In this document: in pieces, positions 49,310 through 58,490 of the stretch | Position numbering within the stretch: position 1 is the stretch's first letter | How the letters are laid out: every line of letters starts with the position of its first letter | Assembly: GCF_010998615.1 (NCBI RefSeq) | Contig: NZ_JAAEAH010000032.1 | Location: 1 to 64,000 of the forward strand | DNA length: 64,000 nt | Reading direction: 5' to 3' | DNA from: Myxococcus sp. CA023 | Lineage (GTDB): Bacteria > Myxococcota > Myxococcia > Myxococcales > Myxococcaceae | Made by a program: the position numbers and the translations under genes | Notes under the pieces: model-generated | Database searches by the model: none | What the model was told of the DNA's origin: nothing | The model's input: the letters and a program-made list of their open reading frames with translations, nothing else

Positions 49310-50827
49310 ATGGTGGAAGACTTCTCCGAAATGCGCGGGGACGGGGGACGTGTTGTCTCTCGCACCCATGACTCCAGCGTGGGGGCCGCGCCGTCTGCGC
49401 CTACGCGCAACACGAGCACGGGCAAGCGGACGCTGCGCGTGCGTGTGGATGCCGGGCTGCGGCTCGCGGTGGGCGACGTGCCGCCCAAGGTGCTGGAGGG
49501 CCTCTGCCGCGCGCTCTCCCTGCCCAACCCCGCGTACTGGAAGCTGGTGCGGCTACGCAAGCGCCCGGGGGCAGAGCCCCAGACGCTGTACTTCTTCCGC
49601 CAGGAGGGGCGCGAGCTGGTGCTGCCGCGCGGGGCCATTCACCTGCTGCGCCGGGCCGCCGACGAGGCGGGCCTGACGCTGTCCTTCGAGGACGCGCGAG
49701 TGCTGCCGCCCAAGCGCTTGGCGAAGCTGCCGGCGGTGTCCTTGCGCGACTACCAGGCCGAGGCTGTGGAGCGGCTGGCGAAGGCCACCCAGGGGACGGC
49801 AGTGCTGCCATGCGGGGCGGGGAAGAGCGTCCTAGCCGTCGGCGCAATCTCTCGGCTCCGCACGCCGACGCTCATCCTCGTCCACACCTTGGACCTGGCG
49901 GAGCAGTGGCGAGAGCACGTGCGTGAGCGCCTGGGCCTGGAGGCAGGCCTCGTGGGCGCGGGCGAGGAAGATGTGCAGCCCGTCACCGTGGCCGTCGTCC
50001 AGTCCCTCACCCGATGGGAGGACGCGAAGCTCGACGCCTTCCTCCACCGTTTCGGCCTGATCGTCCTGGACGAGGCCCACCACATCGCCGCCAGCGCCTT
50101 CCACCGAATCGTGGACCGTTGCCCGGCGCGCTACCGGCTGGGCCTGACGGCGACGCCCGCGCGGGAGGACGGGCTGACTCCCCTCTTGCGCCTCTACCTG
50201 GGCGCCCCCTTGGCCGTGGTGAAGCACGAGGACCTCGTTGCGCGCGGCGTGCTGGTGGTGCCCGAGGTGCGCGCCGTGGAGACGGCCTTCGAGTACCCCT
50301 ACGTCGGCTCGGCGGACTACGCGCCCATGCTGGGGGCGCTGGTGGAGGACAAGGCTCGCAATGACCTCGTCCTTGGCGCCGTGGCCCGCGAAGCATGGGC
50401 AGGCCACCTGTGCCTCGTCCTCACGGGGCGGGTGGACCATTGCGAACTGCTAGCGCAGCGGCTGTCGGCCACGGGCATTCCCGCCGCCGCGCTGACGAGC
50501 GCGGTGCCGCGCGAGGAGCGCAAGGCCCTCCTGGACAAGGCTCGTGATGGACGCGTCCGCGTCCTCGTGGCCACCAGCCTGGCGGATGAGGGGCTGGACT
50601 TGCCGCGCCTCTCGCGCGTCTTCGTGGCGTACCCCGGCTGCGCCAAGGGACGCACCGTCCAGCGCCTCGGACGCCTGATGCGTCCCCATCCGGAGAAGAA
50701 GAGCGCTGTCCTCATCGACTTCCTCGACAGGAAGGTGCCGCTCTTGCGGCGCCACCACGTGAAGCGCCGCCAGCAGTACGCCGCAGTGCTGGGGGTAGGA
50801 GCAGCGCCCGCGGCTGTCCCTCATTGA
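49310..50827 (+). CDS. SF2 DNA helicase, ResIII/XPB-like
   Basis: A 505-residue helicase. Motifs: Q-like RDYQAEAVERL, Walker A LPCGAGKSVLAVG (about 165-177), DEAH box VLDEAHHI (about 252-259), LTATPAR (about 284-290), and motif VI QRLGRLMRPHPEKKSA. The two RecA domains and a short basic C-terminus fit the XPB/RAD25-like phage helicases. It likely acts in replication initiation or recombination. Short gap to the primase gene; same operon. Confidence 0.9.
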   Translation: MVEDFSEMRGDGGRVVSRTHDSSVGAAPSAPTRNTSTGKRTLRVRVDAGLRLAVGDVPPKVLEGLCRALSLPNPAYWKLVRLRKRPGAEPQTLYFFRQEGRELVLPRGAIHLLRRAADEAGLTLSFEDARVLPPKRLAKLPAVSLRDYQAEAVERLAKATQGTAVLPCGAGKSVLAVGAISRLRTPTLILVHTLDLAEQWREHVRERLGLEAGLVGAGEEDVQPVTVAVVQSLTRWEDAKLDAFLHRFGLIVLDEAHHIAASAFHRIVDRCPARYRLGLTATPAREDGLTPLLRLYLGAPLAVVKHEDLVARGVLVVPEVRAVETAFEYPYVGSADYAPMLGALVEDKARNDLVLGAVAREAWAGHLCLVLTGRVDHCELLAQRLSATGIPAAALTSAVPREERKALLDKARDGRVRVLVATSLADEGLDLPRLSRVFVAYPGCAKGRTVQRLGRLMRPHPEKKSAVLIDFLDRKVPLLRRHHVKRRQQYAAVLGVGAAPAAVPH

Positions 50828-50850
50828 ACTGAAGCAAGGAGTGCACACCC

Positions 50851-53800
50851 ATGACGACGACACCTACTGAAACCACTCCCAATCCCGAATCCATTCGTTC
50901 CATCTGGCGGTGGCTGGCACACGCGCCGCATGGTGTGAGCGAAGTCCGCGTCATCCGCCCGGGTGGCGGAGGAATTGTGGGCATTGGCTACTTCAACGAC
51001 GAGGAGTCCTTCGTCGCGGCATGCGTCGAGGCCAATGCTGCCGGCAACGTGTACGTGGGCATTCAGCCGCGCCCCCGGCGCCTGCTGGAGTTGGCCCCCA
51101 ACGTCCTGCGCCCGTTGCGGACTGGGGCGGGAAGCAAGGACATCGAGGTGGTGACGGCCACGGTGGTGGACCTGGACCCGGTGCGCCCCAAGGACACGGC
51201 CAGCACCGAGCACGAGCTCTCGCTGACGCTCCAGGTGGCTGAGGCCGCTGCGGCTTGGTGCGAAGAGCAGGGCCTCGTTCGGCCGCGGCTGATGATGAGC
51301 GGCAACGGGGCGCAGCTCTGGTTCGCCCTGCCGCCGCAGTCCCTGGAGGGCGAGAGCCACGAGCGGGTGCAGGCGGGCCTGAAGGCCTTCGAAGCCGAGG
51401 TGCGTGCCCGATTCGCCTCCGAATGCGTGCACGTGGACTCCATCCACGACGTGGCCCGCATCATCAAGGTGGTGGGCACCGTCAGCCGGAAAGGGGTGGG
51501 GACAGCGGAGCGGCCTCACCGAGCAGCTCGGGCGCTCGCCGGCTTCGAGCGCATGGAAGACGCAGTTCTCCTGGAGCGCCTGCTGCGCGCGCCGGTGCAG
51601 CAGCCCGTGGCGAACCTGGCGCGTCCGGCCCAGGTGACGTTGCCGTTGGCACCCTCCGCCTCGGCACCGCTGGGGACGGTGAAGGCCCGCCGGACGGCGA
51701 CGGGCGAGTACGACTGGGCGCAGCCGGTGGAGATGTGCGGCCCGGTGCTGCGCTTGTGGCAGGAGGGTGCGGAGGACCGGAGCGTCGCCATCTTCAACAT
51801 GGTGCGCTTCTTCGCGCACAAGGGGCTGGGCCTCGACGAAATCACCGAACTCGTCCTCGAGTACGACAGGCGGGGCCTGGGGAAGCTGAAGGGCCGGGAC
51901 GGCGTCGGCTACATCCGCAAGGCCTACGAGAAGGTGGTGGCCACCGCCCGCGAGGATGGCGCCGTGGCGCCGCCCTGCCACTCCCTCCAGGGCATGGGCT
52001 ACTGCCGCGTCAACCGCGAGCCGGACGTGCGCTGCGAGCTCTACGACGTCGTCTTCGACGTGGAGAAGGCCGTGGAGGCGCTCGCCACGGTACCGGCCCA
52101 GGACGTCGAGTACCGCCTCAAGCCGATTCTGGAGGCCATCGCCCACCGGCCTCCGTCCGCACAGGAGAAGTACCTGGGCCTGCTGGAGGTGCGCACGGGC
52201 TTGCCCGCGCAGAAGCTGCGGCTGTCCATGGCCCGTGCCGTGCGCACTTCAGCAGCGGGAGAGGGTGCGGAGGGCGCGGACTCCAAGGGAGGCGGGAAGG
52301 GCAGCAGCGGCGACGACACCATCGACGGCGAGGTGTACGAGGACGCCTACTGCTACTACACGGTGACGCAGCGGGGTGAGGCGAAGGCCATTTCCTCCTT
52401 CACCTTCACGCCCAGGGCCGTCGTCGAAACCGAGGAGGGGGAGGTGTTCCTCGGGGACATCCGCACGGACAAGGGCACCCACCTGGACGGGGCGCGCTTG
52501 CCGCGACGGGCCTTCAGCTCGCGCAAGGAGTTGCTGCACCACCTGCCCTCCGTCCACACGCAGTGGACGGGCAGCGACAACAACGTGCAGGGCCTCTTGC
52601 GCGTGGTGGCTCGCCGGCCGGCGCCGCGGCTGCCAGGCACCACGATGCTTGGGGACTTCAAGCGGGGAGCGCACCACGTCTGGGTGGCGCCTGAGTGCAC
52701 CATTGGGGTGGGAGGCTTCCTCTCAGACTCCCCCGTGGCGTACCTGCCGAATGGCACCTCGCTGGAATCGCGCATTCGCTACGAGGCCACGGACGACGAC
52801 ACCTTTCACGAGGTGGCGAGAACGGTTTTCGAGTGCCTCCTGAAAATCAACACGCCCCAGGTGGTGCTGCCCATGCTGGGCTGGTTCTTCGCCACGCCCA
52901 TGAAGCCGCGCCTGATGGAGAAGGTGGGCTCCTTCCCGCTCCTCTTCATCCACGGGACTCAAGGTAGCGGCAAGTCGAGCATGTGCACCGACGTCTTCTG
53001 GCCCCTCTTCGGCGTGCCGGCCTCGGACGCTTACAGCGTGACGGAAACGGAGTTCGCCTTGGTGAAGCTGCTGTCCGCCACGCGCTCCGTGCCCGTGGTG
53101 GCCGACGAGTACAAGCCCTACGACATGCCGCTGCACCGCCTTCAGATGCTGCACCGCTACATGCGGCGCCTCTACCGCGGGGAGACAGAGGAGCGTGGCC
53201 GCTCGGACTTGTCGGTGGTGAGCTACCGCTTGCAAGCGCCGCTGTGCGTGGCCGGCGAGACACGCCCCACGGAGGCCGCTCTCCTCGAGCGCCTTCTCAC
53301 CGTCAACCCCGAGAAGGCGACGCTGAAGCGGCGTGACTGCCGGGCGGCCTTCCGCAAGTTGAAGGCCGCCAACCTGGCCCTCTTCGCGCCTCGCTACATT
53401 CAATTCTGCCTGGGGCGAAACTTCGACGCGGACTACCGCGTGGCCCGCACCGTGGCGGACGACTTCCTTGAGGGACGTGAAGTGCCACCGCGCGTCGTCG
53501 ACAACGTGGTGGCCATGCTGCTGGGGCTGCACCTCTTCGAGACATTCGCCCAAGAGTGCGGCTACGAGCTGCCCGTGGACTTGGGGGCCCGCGAAGCAGT
53601 CAACGCCGTGCTGGCGGACATCCTTGAGACGGAAGCCGGGGTGAAGAATGCCCTCGACGTCTTCCTGGAGATGCTGGGCGTCATGGCCGTTCAGGGGGAG
53701 CTGCGGCACCGGGTGCATTACGCCTTCGAGGGCGAGCGCTTCTGCCTGCACCTGGAGAGCGCCTACGACGCCTTCCGCGCCCACTGCAAGCGCATCGACT

Positions 53801-54039
53801 ACGAGGGCGAAATCGTGGACACGAAGGCGCTGCGGCGCCTGATGCACGAGAATCTCCGCGAGGGGGGCTACGTCGTCGCCCTGAACGAGCGCGTCTGCTT
53901 CGACGGGAGAATGAACCGCCGCCGCGCCGTGGTGATGGACTTGTCGCGCACGCGCCTCGTCTCGGCAGAGGACTTCCCGCACTCCCACGACTGGCGCGCG
54001 CGCAACGGCGACTACACGGCGGATGACGTCAACGGATAG
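50851..54039 (+). CDS. Primase-helicase (PrimPol N-terminus, P-loop helicase C-terminus)
   Basis: A 1062-residue replication protein. Residues 30-270 look like an archaeo-eukaryotic primase domain (VVTATVVDLDPVRPKD, LMMSGNGAQLWFALP, VHVDSIHDVARIIKVVGTVS). A middle region with Cys (CHSLQGMGYC, like the PriCT segment) follows. Residues 690-900 form a P-loop helicase (LLFIHGTQGSGKSSMCTDVF, VPVVADEYKPYD). A winged-helix-like end follows. It would prime and unwind DNA at the origin near 45.8-46.1 kb. Ribosome site AAGGAG before ATG. Confidence 0.85.
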   Translation: MTTTPTETTPNPESIRSIWRWLAHAPHGVSEVRVIRPGGGGIVGIGYFNDEESFVAACVEANAAGNVYVGIQPRPRRLLELAPNVLRPLRTGAGSKDIEVVTATVVDLDPVRPKDTASTEHELSLTLQVAEAAAAWCEEQGLVRPRLMMSGNGAQLWFALPPQSLEGESHERVQAGLKAFEAEVRARFASECVHVDSIHDVARIIKVVGTVSRKGVGTAERPHRAARALAGFERMEDAVLLERLLRAPVQQPVANLARPAQVTLPLAPSASAPLGTVKARRTATGEYDWAQPVEMCGPVLRLWQEGAEDRSVAIFNMVRFFAHKGLGLDEITELVLEYDRRGLGKLKGRDGVGYIRKAYEKVVATAREDGAVAPPCHSLQGMGYCRVNREPDVRCELYDVVFDVEKAVEALATVPAQDVEYRLKPILEAIAHRPPSAQEKYLGLLEVRTGLPAQKLRLSMARAVRTSAAGEGAEGADSKGGGKGSSGDDTIDGEVYEDAYCYYTVTQRGEAKAISSFTFTPRAVVETEEGEVFLGDIRTDKGTHLDGARLPRRAFSSRKELLHHLPSVHTQWTGSDNNVQGLLRVVARRPAPRLPGTTMLGDFKRGAHHVWVAPECTIGVGGFLSDSPVAYLPNGTSLESRIRYEATDDDTFHEVARTVFECLLKINTPQVVLPMLGWFFATPMKPRLMEKVGSFPLLFIHGTQGSGKSSMCTDVFWPLFGVPASDAYSVTETEFALVKLLSATRSVPVVADEYKPYDMPLHRLQMLHRYMRRLYRGETEERGRSDLSVVSYRLQAPLCVAGETRPTEAALLERLLTVNPEKATLKRRDCRAAFRKLKAANLALFAPRYIQFCLGRNFDADYRVARTVADDFLEGREVPPRVVDNVVAMLLGLHLFETFAQECGYELPVDLGAREAVNAVLADILETEAGVKNALDVFLEMLGVMAVQGELRHRVHYAFEGERFCLHLESAYDAFRAHCKRIDYEGEIVDTKALRRLMHENLREGGYVVALNERVCFDGRMNRRRAVVMDLSRTRLVSAEDFPHSHDWRARNGDYTADDVNG

Positions 54040-54098
54040 CCGGCCCGAGCGGTGAGTGCCCTACGGCTGGCAGCCGTGGGGCGTGGAGACGCGTGGGC

Positions 54099-54130
54099 GT
54101 GTCCCCAAATGCCTGCAGGTGGCTCTTGTC
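54099..54130 (+). promoter_or_regulatory. Promoter-like element, class B
   Basis: GTGTCCCC, 16-base gap, CTCTTGT, 60 bases after the primase stop and just before the small gene at 54149. It would give the recombinase operon its own transcript. Confidence 0.5.
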
Positions 54131-54148
54131 ATGGTGATGGACCCGAGA

Positions 54149-54328
54149 ATGTCAAAGCAGGTTGAGGATGACGCCACGGTGGCTGAGCGGCCGAGCCTCC
54201 GGCGGCAACGCCGCGAGGATGCCGTCGACGTGCTGGCCGAGGTCCTGTGGGAGTTGTGGCTGCGTCGACATGCGCAGTCGCAACGACAGACGCCAACGTG
54301 GGGCGCGGAGGAGAGCGCGCATGGCTGA
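54149..54328 (+). CDS. Small hypothetical protein
   Basis: A 59-residue protein (MSKQVEDDATVAERPSLRRQ), charged and helical (EDAVDVLAEVLWELWLRRHA). ATG 54131 directly after the class B element is an alternative start. First gene of the recombinase operon. It could be a recombination directionality factor or a regulator, but nothing specific shows it. Confidence 0.4.
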   Translation: MSKQVEDDATVAERPSLRRQRREDAVDVLAEVLWELWLRRHAQSQRQTPTWGAEESAHG

Positions 54329-54341
54329 GCCGCAGACTCTC

Positions 54342-54368
54342 GACTTGTCTTCTTCTGGGGACAGAGCG
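54342..54368 (+). promoter_or_regulatory. Element shared by both recombinase loci (copy 2)
   Basis: GACTTGTCTT, a G-run, ACAGAGCG, as at 37643-37669. It lies 50 bases before the DUF2924 gene. Both copies are followed by CGAAGGAG and an ATG. Confidence 0.4.
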
Positions 54369-54419
54369 TCCATGGCTTTCGCCCGAGGGCGTGCTGCCCC
54401 GGACGAAGGAGACACCACC

Positions 54420-54980
54420 ATGGCGAAGAAGGAGACTGCGCGCGCCGCGCGCAAGCAGTTGGCGGACGTTCCGCAGCAACTGGCTGCGTTGGCCAGCATG
54501 TCAGTGCCGGATTTGGCGGAGAAGTATCTGGAGGTGTACGGCGAGCCCACGCGCAGCCGGAACCGGGACTACCTGAAGAAGCGCCTGGCCTTCCGAATTC
54601 AGGAGCTGGCCGAAGGGGGCCTCTCCGCGCGCGCCGTCGCACGCATCTCGGAGTTGGGAGACAAGCTGCCCGAGCGCTGGCGGATGCGGCAGGTGGAGGA
54701 GACGAAGCCCTGCGCGCCGCCGCCTTCGCCTGCCGTTGGGGCCGGACGCGCAGCCGCTGCGGACGGGCGCGACGCACGCCTTCCTCCGCTGGGCACGGTG
54801 CTGACGCGCGTGTTCAAGGGCACGCAGCATCGGGTGACGGTGCGCGAGGGCGGAATCGAATACGAGGGACAGCTTCACCGCAGCCTCTCCAGCGTGGCCA
54901 AGCTGATTACGGGCACGGCCTGGAATGGCTTCTCCTTCTTCGGCCTCAAGGCCGGCAGCACCAACGCGGTGACACCGTGA
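54420..54980 (+). CDS. DUF2924-type protein
   Basis: A 186-residue protein starting MAKKETARAARKQLADVPQQ at 54420 after GAAGGAGACACC. The segment YGEPTRSRNRDYLKKRLAFR with IQELAEGGLSARAVARI, and the C-terminal part RVFKGTQHRVTVREGGIEYEGQLHRSLSSVAKLITGT-type text, match DUF2924 proteins. These are nearly always encoded beside large serine recombinases in phages and elements, as here. A DNA-binding role in recombination is likely. Confidence 0.75.
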   Translation: MAKKETARAARKQLADVPQQLAALASMSVPDLAEKYLEVYGEPTRSRNRDYLKKRLAFRIQELAEGGLSARAVARISELGDKLPERWRMRQVEETKPCAPPPSPAVGAGRAAAADGRDARLPPLGTVLTRVFKGTQHRVTVREGGIEYEGQLHRSLSSVAKLITGTAWNGFSFFGLKAGSTNAVTP

Positions 54981-55180
54981 GCGGCCCCGCCTTCTTCCAG
55001 ACGTACATGGGCCAGCGCTTCTACGAGACGACGATGCCGCAGCTCGTCCGCCAGCTGACGCGCCTCAACAACAACCTGGAGCGGCTTGTGGCCGTCGCGG
55101 AGCAGCTCGCCGGGCAGAAGGATGCCTCGAGCGCCGAGCCGGTGCAGCCGACAACGACAGCGGGGACGGAGGAGCCATGA
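54977..55180 (+). CDS. Small protein between DUF2924 and recombinase
   Basis: A 67-residue protein starting at GTG 54977 in overlap with the DUF2924 stop and ending in overlap with the recombinase start. It contains a leucine-rich helix (LVRQLTRLNNNLERLVAVAE) suited to a coiled coil, then a disordered tail. The tight coupling suggests it works with the recombinase. Confidence 0.55.
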   Translation: MSGPAFFQTYMGQRFYETTMPQLVRQLTRLNNNLERLVAVAEQLAGQKDASSAEPVQPTTTAGTEEP

Positions 55181-56724
55181 GGAAGAGCAAAGCACCGCTT
55201 ACCGAGGAGAAGCGCTGCGCCGTCTATACGCGCAAGTCCACGGCAGCGGGCCTGGAGATGGAATTCAACAGCCTTGACGCCCAGCGCGAGTCCTGTGTCG
55301 CCTACGTGCAGCGCCAGCCCGGCTGGGTGTTGGTGGACGAGTCTTACGACGATGGTGGCTTCACCGGCGCCAACATGGAGCGGCCCGCTTTCCAGCGGCT
55401 GCTGCAGGACGTGGACGCGGGCCGGGTAGACGTGGTGGTGGTGTACAAGGTGGACCGCCTCTCCCGCAGCCTCCTCGACTTCGCGAAAGTCATGGAGCGC
55501 CTCAACGCGGCAGGCGCCTCCTTCGTCTCGGTGACGCAGAACTTCAGCACGGCGGATGCCATGGGCCGGCTGACGTTGAACATGCTGATGTCCTTCGCCG
55601 AGTTCGAGCGGGAGATGATTTCCGAGCGGACGCGGGACAAGGTGGCTGCTGCGCGACGCAAGGGGAAGTGGACGGGAGGCCGCGCGCCGCTGGGCTACGA
55701 GGTGAAGGACAAGCGCCTCGTGGTGAATGAGTACGAGGCGGTGGTGGTGCGGGAGGCCTTCGAGCTGTACCTCCAACACCAGCAGGCCTCGGCGGTGGCG
55801 CGCCTCCTCAACGAGAAGGGGCGCACGACGAAGCGGTACGAGGCGCAGAACGGGGCGACACGCGCGGCCCGGAGGTGGACGACGCAGGATGTGCTGCGCC
55901 TCTTGAGGAGTCCCCTGTACGCGGGCTTCGTTCCCTATGGGGAGGAGACGCACCCAGGCGAGCACCCGGCGATTGTAGACAGGGCCACCTTCCACCGGGT
56001 GCAGGACATGCTGGAGGGCCCTGGCCTCCAGTATCACGGGCGCAACCCCGACTACGTGCTGCGAGGGCTGTTGCGCTGCGGCCTGTGCGGCGAGGCGATG
56101 ACGCCCGGCAGCACGCGCAAGGGCGAGCGCGAGTACCGCTACTACCGCTGCGTCACCCGGGACAAGCAAGGGAAGGAGGGGTGCCGGGCCGCTCCCCTGC
56201 CGGCAGGCGCCCTGGAGGACTTCGTCGTCGCGCAGCTGCGGGAGGTTTCGGTAGGTGACGGCTTCGCCGCCCAGGTGCATGCCCGCCTCACGGCGCGGTT
56301 GGAGGAGAAGCACCAGGCTCTGCGCGCGGAGCGCGCGCAGCTTCCGAGAGACGTGGCCAAGCGCGCTGCGGCGTCCGCGAAGTGGGTGGACTCCCTCTCG
56401 AAGCTGGAGGGCCCAGCCCGGCGCCTCGTTGAGGAGAAGCTGACGGCCGCGGAAGAGGAGGTCGCCGGTATGCGGAAGCGGCTGGCGGAGGTGGAGCGCG
56501 CCCTGGACGCCATTGAGGGGGAGAAGGTGGAGGCGGAGTGGGTGGCCCAGGCTCTGGCGAACTTCGACGCGGTGTGGGACGCCCTCACCTCTACGAATCG
56601 GGGGCGCCTGCTGCGGGCCCTCGTTGGCCGGGTGGTGGTGAACGAGGCGACGGGCCAGGTCGACGTGCATATGGCCCACGCTGGTGAGGCCGCAGCGACT
56701 GGGCGCGAGGAGGTGGCGGCGTGA
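55177..56724 (+). CDS. Large serine recombinase (phage integrase)
   Basis: A 515-residue serine integrase. The catalytic domain begins CAVYTRKSTAAGLEMEFNSL with the nucleophile Ser in RKST, followed by DAQRESC, DRLSRSLLDFAKVM and an ERTRDKVAAARRKGKWTGG end. Next come the recombinase domain (RLLNEKGRTTKRYE, LLRSPLYAGFVPYG), a zinc ribbon (CGLCGEAM ... YYRCV ... GC) and a C-terminal coiled coil (LEEKLTAAEEEVAGMRKRL). It would integrate the phage; attP may lie nearby but was not identified. Overlaps both neighbours by 4 bases. Confidence 0.9.
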   Translation: MRKSKAPLTEEKRCAVYTRKSTAAGLEMEFNSLDAQRESCVAYVQRQPGWVLVDESYDDGGFTGANMERPAFQRLLQDVDAGRVDVVVVYKVDRLSRSLLDFAKVMERLNAAGASFVSVTQNFSTADAMGRLTLNMLMSFAEFEREMISERTRDKVAAARRKGKWTGGRAPLGYEVKDKRLVVNEYEAVVVREAFELYLQHQQASAVARLLNEKGRTTKRYEAQNGATRAARRWTTQDVLRLLRSPLYAGFVPYGEETHPGEHPAIVDRATFHRVQDMLEGPGLQYHGRNPDYVLRGLLRCGLCGEAMTPGSTRKGEREYRYYRCVTRDKQGKEGCRAAPLPAGALEDFVVAQLREVSVGDGFAAQVHARLTARLEEKHQALRAERAQLPRDVAKRAAASAKWVDSLSKLEGPARRLVEEKLTAAEEEVAGMRKRLAEVERALDAIEGEKVEAEWVAQALANFDAVWDALTSTNRGRLLRALVGRVVVNEATGQVDVHMAHAGEAAATGREEVAA

Positions 56725-57146
56725 GCGCGAGTCCGGAGTCTCAGCCGGCGGAGGCCGGCCTCGTCAGTGCGCATTTCCACCGCGTGCGTCGCGCGAAGGT
56801 GGTGCGCCTCCGAGGGGGGGCGCCACCCCCGCCGCGAGAGGTGGCGCGCCGGCCAGCACACGTCGCGCGAATGCTGGCCCTGGCGCACCATCTGGAGTCC
56901 GCCATTGGGCGGGGCCTCGTGGCGAGCGCAGCGGACGTCGCAGGTCAACTGGGCTTTACTCGAGCGCGTGTGACGCACCTGCTGGACTTGCTGCTGCTGG
57001 CGCCGGACATCCAGGAGGAGGTGCTGTTTCTCGAAGCCGTCGAAGGGAAGGAGCCCCTCAGCGAGCGAGTCCTCCGGGCTGTTGCACACGCGGGGACGTG
57101 GGAGGTGCAGCGCTCGCGTTGGCGCGAGGTGAAGGCTTCATTTTGA
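56721..57146 (+). CDS. Small HTH protein coupled to recombinase
   Basis: A 141-residue protein starting at GTG 56721 in a GTGA overlap. Residues 60-90 (LVASAADVAGQLGFTRARVT) look like a helix-turn-helix, followed by LLLAPDIQEEVLFLEAVEGK, text common in HTH proteins placed after DUF2924/recombinase pairs. It may be the directionality factor or control the recombinase genes. Confidence 0.6.
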   Translation: MSASPESQPAEAGLVSAHFHRVRRAKVVRLRGGAPPPPREVARRPAHVARMLALAHHLESAIGRGLVASAADVAGQLGFTRARVTHLLDLLLLAPDIQEEVLFLEAVEGKEPLSERVLRAVAHAGTWEVQRSRWREVKASF

Positions 57147-57262
57147 AGCTGGAGCCGGAATACTCGAAATCCTTGGTGTAGCGTGAGTGGAAGAGGCTGA
57201 ATTGCTGTACGCGTTGAGAGTGCGCGGGCTGTAAGCCCCGCGAGGAAAGTGAGCGAGAGCAC

Positions 57263-57820
57263 ATGCAGAACGACATGAAGGGCATCATCCAGGCTGCGGT
57301 GGCGGAGGCGGTGGAGAAGACGATGGGCCGGCAACTGGAGCTACAGGAGCGGCAGCTGGAGCTGCTGGGGAAGATTGCTCAGTTCCTGGGGATTGAGTCC
57401 GGCTCGGCTCATGCGGCGTCCGCGCCGAAGCGGGCCCCCGTGCCGCCTCCCGCGTCGAAGCGCATACCCGCGCCCGCGCCAGCGTCCACGCCGAAGCGCA
57501 CGCCCTCGGTGCCCGTGCGGAAGTATGTGAGGCCGGAGGCTGCGCCGAAGCCCACGCGGGCCGGCCCCGCGCCCCAGAAGAGCCGCGGGCGCCCGCGCGC
57601 AGCGGGACGCACTGCGACGGCCGCAGCCCCCAGCGCCAGTCCCAGTCCCGAGGCACCCGTCTCCTTCGCGGTGGGACAGGAGGTGCGCTACAAGCAAGGG
57701 CGGGGCGCCTTCAATGCGAAGGTGAAGGCCGTCGACGAGAAGGCGAAGACGGTGACGGTGGAGCGCGTCTCCGACGGCAAGCAGGTGGTGCGTCCCTTCG
57801 ACAAGGTGACGCCAGCCTGA
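57263..57820 (+). CDS. AT-hook protein with coiled coil and SH3/Tudor-like end
   Basis: A 185-residue protein. Residues 1-45 form a coiled coil (LELQERQLELLGKIAQFLGI). Residues 50-130 are a Pro/Ala/Arg-rich basic linker with an AT-hook-like KSRGRPRAAGR. Residues 135-185 form a small barrel (FAVGQEVRYKQGRGAFNAKV, TVTVERVSDGKQVVRPFD). It looks like a nucleoid-type or silencing DNA-binding protein. Last gene before a strong terminator. Confidence 0.6.
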   Translation: MQNDMKGIIQAAVAEAVEKTMGRQLELQERQLELLGKIAQFLGIESGSAHAASAPKRAPVPPPASKRIPAPAPASTPKRTPSVPVRKYVRPEAAPKPTRAGPAPQKSRGRPRAAGRTATAAAPSASPSPEAPVSFAVGQEVRYKQGRGAFNAKVKAVDEKAKTVTVERVSDGKQVVRPFDKVTPA

Positions 57821-58201
57821 GTCTGGGCCGCGAAGCGCCCTCTTCGGAGGGCGCTCCTGCGGCTCGTCGGCCATGGCGTCGAGCTGCCCCTGGGCGATGG
57901 CGCGGTAGTGGGGCACGACTTCCACCTCGAGCACGTCCCGCATCTCCTGGCGGGCGCTGACGAAGTCCCCCTTGTCCTTGTGCTGGTACATCCGGTGCAG
58001 CGCGTCCATGAGCCGGCGAGTGCCCTCGCGGATGCGCTGAGACTCCTCTTGCAACAGGCCCAGCGCCACCTCTTCCGTAGCGAGCGCGCTCTTGGCTTCG
58101 CTGGCGCTGATGCCCACCTCGGCGGCCGTGCGCTTCAGCAGCGCCTTCTCCTTCCGCGTGAGGGCCAGGCGCTCTCCTTCGGTGAGGACACGACGCGCCA
58201 A
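57341..58201 (-). CDS. DUSAM-like protein, C-terminal part overlapping the AT-hook gene
   Basis: The first 130 codons (ATG 58201, MARRVLTEGERLALTRKEKA) match my memory of the DUSAM family of Myxococcus-group bacteria: ALHRMYQHKDKGDFVSARQE, then MRDVLEVEVVPHYRAIAQG. After about residue 130 the frame passes the terminator hairpin and continues antisense through the gene at 57263-57820 with no stop until 57341. The C-terminal 155 residues are therefore probably not native: the gene seems to have lost its stop at this junction. This may mark the edge of the inserted phage. Confidence 0.5.
   Translation of the reverse strand: MARRVLTEGERLALTRKEKALLKRTAAEVGISASEAKSALATEEVALGLLQEESQRIREGTRRLMDALHRMYQHKDKGDFVSARQEMRDVLEVEVVPHYRAIAQGQLDAMADEPQERPPKRALRGPDSGWRHLVEGTHHLLAVGDALHRHRLRLLVDGLHLRIEGAPPLLVAHLLSHREGDGCLGTGTGAGGCGRRSASRCARAPAALLGRGAGPRGLRRSLRPHILPHGHRGRALRRGRWRGRGYALRRGRRHGGPLRRGRRMSRAGLNPQELSNLPQQLQLPLL
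57835..57854. terminator. Hairpin terminator with TTCG loop
   Basis: GCGCCCTC, TTCG, GAGGGCGC: a perfect 8-base-pair stem with an extra-stable tetraloop, 14 bases after the stop of the AT-hook gene. No long T-run follows, but the position and symmetry suggest transcription ends here on one or both strands. Confidence 0.65.
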
Positions 58202-58490
58202 TGTGCGAATTGCCCCCCGTTAATGGTTTTACTCACGATGCATGTTTCCTTTGCGGGGCTGCCCAGCCCAGCGCGTGAGGCCGAGGCTGGGTCTCTTTCA
58301 CCCTGGATAGGGATAGGCGCGCTTGGGGTGGCCTGTTCGCTACGAGTGGTAGAGGGCTTCACAGACTCCCAAAGGTCATGTTAATTCGACGGTCGAGTCA
58401 ACTAGACCTTGTTGCCCCGGGAGATTTGCCGCGGCGGCGAATCTCGGTGTCCGTGGGGCCGCGCCCCTGCTTTCAGGAGGATTCACAGCC

